Of a stretch of 64,000 bases of DNA, positions 58,660 to 64,000 are shown piece after piece. The stretch covers positions 1-64,000 of the forward strand of contig JAEZJG010000016.1 of the NCBI GenBank assembly GCA_023415795.1, read 5' to 3'. A model generated the notes under the pieces. That model was not told the origin of the DNA. It searched no databases and saw only the letters and a list, made by a program, of their open reading frames with translations. Made by a program: the position numbers and the translations under genes. This stretch comes from Bacillota bacterium. Lineage in GTDB: Bacteria > Bacillota > Clostridia > Christensenellales > SZUA-584. The stretch's first letter is position 1, and every line of letters starts with the position of its first letter.

Positions 58660-58992
58660 GAGACAAGCCTGTAAGCCGAGTTCTGTCGTGAACGGCCATC
58701 TATCTACGCCTGCAGTTGCCAGCAGGCTCCAGCGATTACATGGGGCGCGGCGGGCAACCGCATGATGCCCACTATCAATCTTGCACCGGACGGGGTTTAC
58801 ATAGCAGCCAAGTCGCCATGGCTCTGGTGAGCTCTTACCTCACCTTTCCACCCTTGCTCGGCAAAAATGCCGGGCGGTATATCTCTGTTGCACTATCCTT
58901 AGAGTCGCCTCCACCGGGAGTTACCCGGCGTCCTGCCCTGCGGAGCTCGGACTTTCCTCCCAGTGTTACCCGGGCGGCCGTTCAGCTTGCTC
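58660..58992 (-). ncRNA. rnpB: RNase P RNA (bacterial class A)
   Basis: Read on the minus strand, the region shows the conserved blocks of RNase P RNA in order: GGAGGAAAGTCCGAGCTC near the 5' end (CR-I), AGGGCAGG, GATAGTGCAACAGAGA (CR-II/III), AAGGGTGGAAAGGTGAGGTAAG, and the 3' block GACAGAACTCGGCTTACAGGC (CR-V). The 5' GAGCAAGC pairs with the 3' GCTTGTCTC to form P1, which sets the limits given here. It encodes the catalytic RNA that trims tRNA 5' ends. The position after cdsZ/nif3 is common in Clostridia. A spurious plus-strand ORF covers it. Confidence 0.95.
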
Positions 58993-59000
58993 AAAAACTA

Positions 59001-59732
59001 TTATATCAGATACAATATACGTCCGCAATTCTCGCATTCCACGATAACGTCGGATTTTTTCAATTTAGCAAGGTCGCGCGAGGGCAATTCCATGTTGCAG
59101 CCCATGCAGCGTCCGTCTCGCAACATTGTGACGGGCATCGGCCGATTTTGCTTGATGCGGCTATAACGCTCAAGCAGCGCCGGTTCCACCTTTGCGGCCG
59201 CTGTCTCGGCAGCCTTGCGCAAACGGTCCAGCTCTTCCGCGCCTGCCCGAAGCTCATCCTCATGCTGCTTTTTCAGCTCGGCGAAATCCTGCTGAGCCTT
59301 GCTGACATGCGTCAGTATTGTCTTCAAGCGCGCGGCCGATTCCTCTGCCTTGGACTGTACTACAACAGCACGGCGCTTTTGTTTCACAATGTTCTCATAC
59401 GTCGTCTCGTACTCATGCACGAGGTCCTTCACGACGTTATAGTCCATCTCATCAAGACCCAGCTCTTCGTACTGGCTGATATCCTTATGCTTCTTGTTCA
59501 AAAGCTCCATCATTCTGTCGTACTGCGCATCAATTTCCAGAAGCGCGTTCTGTTCAACGAGCGTCCGGTTCTCCATTTCCCTCAGCACAGCCTGCTGCTT
59601 CTTTAAATAGTTCTGCAGCTTAATGAGCTGTTTGCGCGTGGGCGTGTTTTTCAATTCTGTCTCATAAGCCTCCAGCTGCATGTCTGCCTGCTGGAACTCA
59701 TAAAGCAACGCCAGTTTATCCAAAAATAACAA
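59001..59732 (-). CDS. cdsZ: C4-type zinc-ribbon coiled-coil protein (CdsZ/DUF164)
   Basis: The 243-residue protein is a long antiparallel coiled coil (about 5-185) followed by a C4 zinc ribbon (CMGC near 206 and CENC near 233, with the linker NMELPSRDLAKLKKSDVIVE). This is the zf-RING_7/DUF164 family. The gene lies between the Nif3-family gene and rnpB, an arrangement conserved in Firmicutes, and is probably co-transcribed with nif3. Biochemical function is not settled; a nucleic-acid or translation-related role has been suggested for the family. Confidence 0.9.
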   Translation of the reverse strand: MLFLDKLALLYEFQQADMQLEAYETELKNTPTRKQLIKLQNYLKKQQAVLREMENRTLVEQNALLEIDAQYDRMMELLNKKHKDISQYEELGLDEMDYNVVKDLVHEYETTYENIVKQKRRAVVVQSKAEESAARLKTILTHVSKAQQDFAELKKQHEDELRAGAEELDRLRKAAETAAAKVEPALLERYSRIKQNRPMPVTMLRDGRCMGCNMELPSRDLAKLKKSDVIVECENCGRILYLI

Positions 59733-59747
59733 TCCTCTCTGCTCAAT

Positions 59748-60536
59748 CTATACTATCTCATATGGCACTGTTTCATAATCTGCCATTTTGAGGTCTAACA
59801 GTAATTGTACCTCATTCAGCCTTGATTGTAAACTCATAAATATGCCATCTACGAAACCATGTTCGGTGGCGTAGTGTCCAGCCTCTACCAACAGCAATCC
59901 AAGCGCCGCTGCTTCGAGGAATTGATGGTGCTTGGCTTCGCCTGTCACCAGTGCATCAGCGCCTGCCAGCTTAGCCGCCGCTGCGAAATCGCCGCCGCTT
60001 CCGCCCAGCACCGCAACGGTTCGCACCTGCCTGCCTGCCCAGCCGGATGCCCGCACCGCGTTCTCTCCCAGCGCGCGTTTCACACGCTCCAGAAAAGCGT
60101 TCCTATCCAGCGGCTGCGCCAGCTCGCCCACGCGCATCATCCCCTCGTCAGGGCCCGAAGCAACACGTATATCTGCTAACCCTAGCTTTTGTGCCAGCAC
60201 ATCGTTGATGCCGCCATGTGCTTTGTCGTACGTGGTGTGCGCGGCGTACAGTGAGATGCCGCTGCGTATCAGCTTCATGATTACCGCATCCGTCGGCTGG
60301 CGGTGATCCAGCGCCTTCACGGGTGAAAACAGCGTGGGATGGTGCACCAGCAGCATGTCGTATCCGCCCACAGCGGCTTCGTCTGCCACCGCCATCGTCG
60401 CGTCCAGCGCAATCAGCACGCGGTTAACCGTCTCGCCGCAGCGCAGCAGCAAACCGCTGTTGTCCCAGCCGCATGCCAGCTCCGGCGGTGCCAGACCTTC
60501 CACCAGTCGCACAAACTCGTCCATTGTCACAGCCAT
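59748..60536 (-). CDS. Nif3-like dinuclear metal centre protein
   Basis: The 262-residue protein has the Nif3 family signatures: ACGWDNSGLLL, LLVHHPTLFSP (metal-binding histidines), the AAHTTYDKAHGGINDVLA block, LGGSGGDF, and the C-terminal GHYATEHGFVDG. The family binds two metal ions and is sometimes annotated as GTP cyclohydrolase I type 2, which is not proven for most members. I chose the ATG at 60536 with GAGGAGG upstream; a longer frame to 60716 is open but low in plausibility. The start overlaps the trmK stop by ten bases, so the two genes are coupled. Confidence 0.92.
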   Translation of the reverse strand: MAVTMDEFVRLVEGLAPPELACGWDNSGLLLRCGETVNRVLIALDATMAVADEAAVGGYDMLLVHHPTLFSPVKALDHRQPTDAVIMKLIRSGISLYAAHTTYDKAHGGINDVLAQKLGLADIRVASGPDEGMMRVGELAQPLDRNAFLERVKRALGENAVRASGWAGRQVRTVAVLGGSGGDFAAAAKLAGADALVTGEAKHHQFLEAAALGLLLVEAGHYATEHGFVDGIFMSLQSRLNEVQLLLDLKMADYETVPYEIV

Positions 60537-61210
60537 CGCAGCACCTCCTCGTATCGTTTCAGCTTCTCCTCCGCCTCGGTCAGCAGCTCGTCCTTGCGCA
60601 CTGAAGCCGCGTGTTCCAGCCGCCTTCGTATATCCAGCATTTTTCGGATGCGTTTTTCCACCAGGAGCCGCAGCGCTTCCGGCTTGCTTTTCAGAAGTAT
60701 GGGACCAAACTCGCACTCCTCTGCGGTCAGCGCAGGGCTTTCACCCGCAACCAGCCGCATGACTGGGTAAATATGCCCCCGTTCCTTCACCAGCGTCTCG
60801 TCGTCGAAGCGGTAGCCGTTGCCAGCCAGCCAGCCGCGCAGTACATCTGCGGAGGTGTGGCAGGACAGCACCAGCGTGTTCGGCGCTTTATCCCTGTCCG
60901 CCTCCAAAATGGATATGATCAGCTCGCCGCCCATGCCCGCGATGACCGCCGCGTCCGCCTCGTCTGCAGAGAGTATGCCAAGACCGTTGCCTGCACGCGT
61001 ATCAATTCGGCTGCTCAAGCCTTGGGCTTCAGCCAGCTTTCGCGCCTTATCCAGCGATTTTGTGCTGATGTCGCCGCAGATCACACGCTGCGCACGGCGC
61101 TGCGTGACCAGCCACACCGCCAGCTTGCCGTGGTCACACCCGATATCCGCCACCGTGTCCGTTTGCGGCACCAGCTCCGCGATGGCTCTCAGTCTGCCGG
61201 ACAGCTCCAT
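60527..61210 (-). CDS. trmK: tRNA (adenine(22)-N(1))-methyltransferase TrmK
   Basis: TrmK methylates N1 of A22 in bacterial tRNAs using SAM. The 227-residue protein has a Rossmann fold with VADIGCDHGKLAVWLV (SAM-binding motif I), AAVIAGMGGELIISIL and a C-terminal coiled coil (about 180-227), the family layout. I chose the ATG at 61210 with AAGGAGG immediately upstream; 26 extra open codons lie in a repeat region. It sits upstream of nif3 and downstream of rpoD, as in B. subtilis and many relatives. Confidence 0.93.
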   Translation of the reverse strand: MELSGRLRAIAELVPQTDTVADIGCDHGKLAVWLVTQRRAQRVICGDISTKSLDKARKLAEAQGLSSRIDTRAGNGLGILSADEADAAVIAGMGGELIISILEADRDKAPNTLVLSCHTSADVLRGWLAGNGYRFDDETLVKERGHIYPVMRLVAGESPALTAEECEFGPILLKSKPEALRLLVEKRIRKMLDIRRRLEHAASVRKDELLTEAEEKLKRYEEVLRWL

Positions 61211-61236
61211 CTTTCCTCCTTGTGCCTTGCCAAGAC

Positions 61237-61286
61237 CTTGTGGGCCCCGCCCCCAAACCCCCGCTTCTTTTTTTATAAAAAGAAGC
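61237..61286 (+). repeat. Dispersed palindromic repeat, partial copy C
   Basis: On the plus strand the stretch reads CTTGTGGGCCCCGCCCCCAA followed by ACCCCCGCTTC, then a hairpin with arms GCTTCTTTTT and AAAAAGAAGC (61263-61286). The first part resembles the opening of copy B (CTTGGGGCGCTGCCCCAA then ACCCCGCTT) read on the opposite strand, so two copies of the same family face each other here. Confidence 0.5.
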
Positions 61287-61330
61287 AAAAAACACTATTG
61301 TTCAGATTTTACCCCGCTGCTTACTTTAAC

Positions 61331-61430
61331 AAGAGGTATTGGCAAATGCCTGAAGGCATTTGCCATATGGGCTTCTTAAGGGACATCGTCCCTTAAGCGG
61401 GGTTTGGGGCAGCGCCCCAAGCTCTTTAGC
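61331..61430 (-). repeat. Dispersed palindromic repeat, copy B
   Basis: Three perfect or near-perfect inverted repeats follow each other: GGCAAATGCCT with AGGCATTTGCC (61341-61364), CTTAAGGGAC with GTCCCTTAAG (61375-61397) and TTGGGGCAGCGCCCCAA (61404-61420). Read on the minus strand the order matches copy A at 7344-7452. The rest of the 305-base gap between trmK and rpoD holds only copy C and the rpoD terminator. Confidence 0.6.
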
Positions 61431-61456
61431 CTAGTGCCCTAAATTCCATAAGCGTT

Positions 61457-61490
61457 TAAAAAGGCAGTCCCGGTTATGACAAGACTGCCT
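61457..61490 (-). terminator. Terminator of rpoD
   Basis: Arms AGGCAGTC and GACTGCCT (61462-61469 with 61483-61490) form an 8-bp stem with a 13-base loop, followed on the minus strand by TTTTTAAA. It lies 26 bases past the rpoD stop. Confidence 0.88.
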
Positions 61491-61516
61491 CTACGAAATC
61501 TCTTACCGTTCCCGGC

Positions 61517-62788
61517 TTAATCCAGGAAATCGCGCAGCTTCTTGCTACGACTGGGATGCCGCAGCTTACGCAGCGCCTTCGCCTCTATCTGGCGGATGCG
61601 CTCACGTGTCACCATAAACTCTTTGCCCACTTCCTCCAGCGTACGCGCACGTCCGTCGTCCAGACCAAACCGCAGGCGCAGCACCTTCTCCTCTCTGGGG
61701 GTCAGCGTATCCAGCACGTCCATCAGCTGCTCCTTGAGCAGCGTGAACGCAGCCGCTTCCGCAGGCGCGGGTGCATCGTCATCGGGGATGAAATCTCCCA
61801 AGTGGCTGTCCTCTTCTTCGCCGATCGGCGTTTCGAGCGACACAGGCTCCTGCGCGATCTTGATTATCTCTCGCACCTTGTCTTCGCTGATGTCCATTTC
61901 CCGCGCAACCTCCTCCGGCAGCGGGTCGCGCCCGTACTGCTGGAGCAGCTGCCGCGAAACGCGTATCAGCTTGTTGATGGTCTCTACCATGTGCACAGGA
62001 ATACGGATGGTACGCGCCTGATCGGCAATCGCACGCGTGATCGCCTGGCGAATCCACCACGTAGCGTATGTAGAAAACTTGTAGCCCTTGGTGTAATCGA
62101 ACTTCTCGACAGCCTTGATGAGACCAAGGTTGCCCTCCTGAATGAGGTCGAGAAACAGCATGCCGCGCCCCACATAACGCTTGGCAATGCTGACCACCAG
62201 CCGCAGGTTGGCTTCCGCCAGCTTGCGCTTGGCCGCGTCGTTGCCCAAAGCCATCAGCTTGGCCAGCTCCACTTCCTCATCCGCGGAAAGCAGGTTGACC
62301 TTGCCAATCTCCTTCAGGTACATGCGGACAGGGTCGTCAATGCTGACTCCCTCGGGGATCGACAAATCGATGTCGGCATCAACATCCTCTTCTTCATCAA
62401 GGATGTCCTTATCGATCTCGGCATCAATCACATCGATCTTCATCTCTTCCAGCGCACCCAGCAGCTTGTCAAGATGCTCCGCATCAATCTCCGCACCGTC
62501 CAGTGCGTCGTTGATCTCTTTGTAGGTTAATACACCCTTCTTTTTGCCCGTCTCAATAACATCTTTGAGCTTCTCATCCTTGTCGTTTTGCGCCAGTATG
62601 CCCAAGACCTGTATTTTGGCGAGATTCTCCTTCGAGAGGGTCATATCCGCTGTGTTTTCATCATTTGCCGACTGCCGTACAGAGTCAGTCTGAATCTCGC
62701 TTTCAGGCGTTATGCCTTCAGTGGGCTTGCCAGTCATCTTCGGCTCGGCAGCCATTTTCTTGTTCAAAATATTATCACCCTTATTCAA
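61517..62788 (-). CDS. rpoD: RNA polymerase sigma factor RpoD (SigA)
   Basis: The primary sigma factor, 423 residues. Region 1.1 is an acidic N-terminal part (about 50-130), then region 1.2 (DDPVRMYLKEIG), region 2 (RLVVSIAKRYVGRGMLFLDLIQEGNLGLIKAVEKFDYTKGYKFSTYATWWIRQAI), region 3 (TRAIADQARTIRIPVHMVETI) and region 4 (RTLEEVGKEFMVTRERIRQIEAKALRKLRHPSR). The first 40 residues are Lys/Thr-rich and probably disordered. It starts six bases after the dnaG stop, in the classical macromolecular-synthesis order. Confidence 0.98.
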   Translation of the reverse strand: MNKGDNILNKKMAAEPKMTGKPTEGITPESEIQTDSVRQSANDENTADMTLSKENLAKIQVLGILAQNDKDEKLKDVIETGKKKGVLTYKEINDALDGAEIDAEHLDKLLGALEEMKIDVIDAEIDKDILDEEEDVDADIDLSIPEGVSIDDPVRMYLKEIGKVNLLSADEEVELAKLMALGNDAAKRKLAEANLRLVVSIAKRYVGRGMLFLDLIQEGNLGLIKAVEKFDYTKGYKFSTYATWWIRQAITRAIADQARTIRIPVHMVETINKLIRVSRQLLQQYGRDPLPEEVAREMDISEDKVREIIKIAQEPVSLETPIGEEEDSHLGDFIPDDDAPAPAEAAAFTLLKEQLMDVLDTLTPREEKVLRLRFGLDDGRARTLEEVGKEFMVTRERIRQIEAKALRKLRHPSRSKKLRDFLD

Positions 62789-62794
62789 TATGTG

Positions 62795-64000
62795 TTATTG
62801 TTGTTTCAGTTCCTTGTCCAACTCGCTGATTTGTGCCAGCAGCTCACGCATGCGATCTCCCCGCGCACTGCGCAGCTCTTCTTTTAGCGCTTGACGCCGC
62901 TTCTCCAGCCTGCGCACCCGGATTCCGTTCAGGCAATCCTGCATGCAAACCTGCGGATCATCCGCCACAGTTTGCACTCCGGCCAGCCTCGCTGCCTCAC
63001 TCCTTGTCCTCTCCTCCTCAAGTTCGGATAATAGTTCGGCATACGTTGGCTGAATTCCTTTTTTTGCGCTGTCATATAATGCAGAAAAAATAATTTTGTG
63101 CGGATCAAGCTCGAATAACTCCGAATTCAGCTCGCCCTTCAAATCATTGAGCAGCAAGGTATTCTCCATCGCATACGCCAGAAAAGTCTCTTCCGCATCG
63201 TCGTTAGCGCTTTTTTCAATACTATTATACCTATTATTGGTATTAGTATTCTTGTCACGTTCCAATCTTTGCAGCTGCCCCAATATGGACGCAACGCTGT
63301 AGCCCGTCTCTTCCGACACCTGCTCTGCGTACCGCTCGCGGCGTATTTCGCTGCCAATCCGCGCGATCACCTTGGACGCTTCTTCCGCATAACCCTCGCG
63401 CCCGTCCTCCGAAGACAGATCGAACCCCCGTTTTATCACCTCGAGCCGGTAGCTGTCGGGAGACATCGCCGTCTTCACCTTGCCGGCAAAGCCCTTGAGC
63501 CCCTGCTTGCGGATAAAGTCGTCCGGGTCCATCCCCTCCTCAAAGCGGATAACGCGAATGTTAAGCCCTTCGGCTTCCAGTATGCCCAGCGCCTTTTGCG
63601 TCGCAATCTCGCCCGCCTGATCGCCGTCGTACGCCAGAAACACGTTTTCGGTATAGCGCTTGAGCAGCACCGCCTGCTCCCGCGTGAGCGCAGTGCCCAG
63701 CGATGCCACCGCCGCTTTCACACCGTTCGCGCAAAGCGACACCACATCCATATATCCTTCGACGATAACCGCGCTCTTAATGTTCCGCTGCTTCTTAATG
63801 TTGTCGATACCATACAGATTTCGCCGTTTGTTGAACAGCAGCGTATCGCGCGTGTTGAGATACTTAGGCTCTCCCTCGCCGATCACCCGCCCGCCGAACG
63901 CAATCACCTCGCCAAACACGTTGATGATGGGAAACATCACGCGGCTGCGGAAGGTATCAAAGCTCTTGCCGTTCTTTACCGACACCAGACCGCTCTCCGC
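62795..64000 (-). CDS. dnaG: DNA primase DnaG, C-terminal part (runs off window)
   Basis: The frame continues without stop to the right window edge, so only the last 400 or so residues are visible and the start is outside. They cover part of the RNA-polymerase core (SFDTFRSRVMFPIINVFGEVIAFGGRVIGEGEPKYLNTRDTLLFNKRRNLYG), the Toprim motifs VEGYMDVV and LAYDGDQAG, and a C-terminal helicase-interaction domain with lower conservation. DnaG makes the RNA primers for replication. The gene is upstream of rpoD with a six-base gap. Confidence 0.96.
   Translation of the reverse strand, partial: AESGLVSVKNGKSFDTFRSRVMFPIINVFGEVIAFGGRVIGEGEPKYLNTRDTLLFNKRRNLYGIDNIKKQRNIKSAVIVEGYMDVVSLCANGVKAAVASLGTALTREQAVLLKRYTENVFLAYDGDQAGEIATQKALGILEAEGLNIRVIRFEEGMDPDDFIRKQGLKGFAGKVKTAMSPDSYRLEVIKRGFDLSSEDGREGYAEEASKVIARIGSEIRRERYAEQVSEETGYSVASILGQLQRLERDKNTNTNNRYNSIEKSANDDAEETFLAYAMENTLLLNDLKGELNSELFELDPHKIIFSALYDSAKKGIQPTYAELLSELEEERTRSEAARLAGVQTVADDPQVCMQDCLNGIRVRRLEKRRQALKEELRSARGDRMRELLAQISELDKELKQQ

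Noticed and set aside
58716..59606. 296-codon plus-strand open frame over rnpB and cdsZ
   Set aside because: The region encodes RNase P RNA and CdsZ on the other strand; the plus-strand product has no coherent features.
1..64000. CRISPR array, tRNA genes, insertion sequences, prophage genes
   Set aside because: I saw no regularly spaced direct repeats, no tRNA cloverleaf in any intergenic gap and no transposase, integrase or phage structural gene. The only repeat family is the palindromic one reported.

Overview
The window is a chromosomal segment of an endospore-forming, meso-DAP-type member of the Clostridia (Firmicutes). Support for this comes from the spore genes spoIVA, a cwlD-type amidase and two GerMN lipoproteins, from the CtsR/McsA/McsB/ClpC stress operon with a CtsR operator, from a PyrR-type attenuator, from the DNPR motif of MurE together with lysA, and from the dnaG-rpoD-trmK-nif3-cdsZ-rnpB order. 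No genus can be assigned from the sequence alone. Almost all genes lie on the minus strand. The plus-strand exceptions are a small membrane-anchored protein (30951), rpsT (35919) and asnB (40950).

Layout. 1-1548 is an AT-rich island of unrecognised genes, probably one frame-disrupted gene plus the start of a coupled second gene; its base composition differs clearly from the rest. 1738-7222 holds spoIVA, a uracil permease under a PyrR-binding attenuator, lysA behind a strong promoter with an 18-bp perfect palindrome, and a UPF0126 membrane protein. 7501-11955 is ctsR-mcsA-mcsB-clpC. 12066-16823 carries cwlD, tsaD, a DUF1461 membrane protein, an orphan gcvH, a small membrane protein and cysS. 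17007-30719 is the division and cell-wall (dcw) cluster, transcribed mraZ-rsmH-ftsL-pbp-murE-mraY-murD-ftsW-murA-ftsQ-ftsA-ftsZ from a promoter that overlaps MraZ boxes; murF and murG are absent from it.

31609-34620 is a three-gene operon of unknown purpose: a lamin-tail-domain protein, a VTC-type polyphosphate polymerase domain protein and a DUF4956 membrane protein. Two zinc-ribbon membrane proteins follow, then rpsT, holA, comEC, an MBL hydrolase, an ECF transporter S component and asnB. 42782-47396 is a two-component system followed by two GerMN lipoproteins, an arrangement that recalls actinobacterial mtrA-mtrB-lpqB. Next come a nicotinamidase-like hydrolase, a YgiQ-type radical SAM protein with a long basic tail, and a 2774-residue cyclic beta-1,2-glucan synthase-like enzyme. 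The right end is rnpB, cdsZ, a Nif3-family gene, trmK, rpoD and the 3' part of dnaG.

Most of the window is core housekeeping. The points most worth follow-up are the GerMN/two-component operon, the lamin-tail/VTC/DUF4956 operon, the AT-rich left-edge island, a dispersed palindromic repeat family near 7.4 kb and 61.3 kb, and the lysA palindrome.
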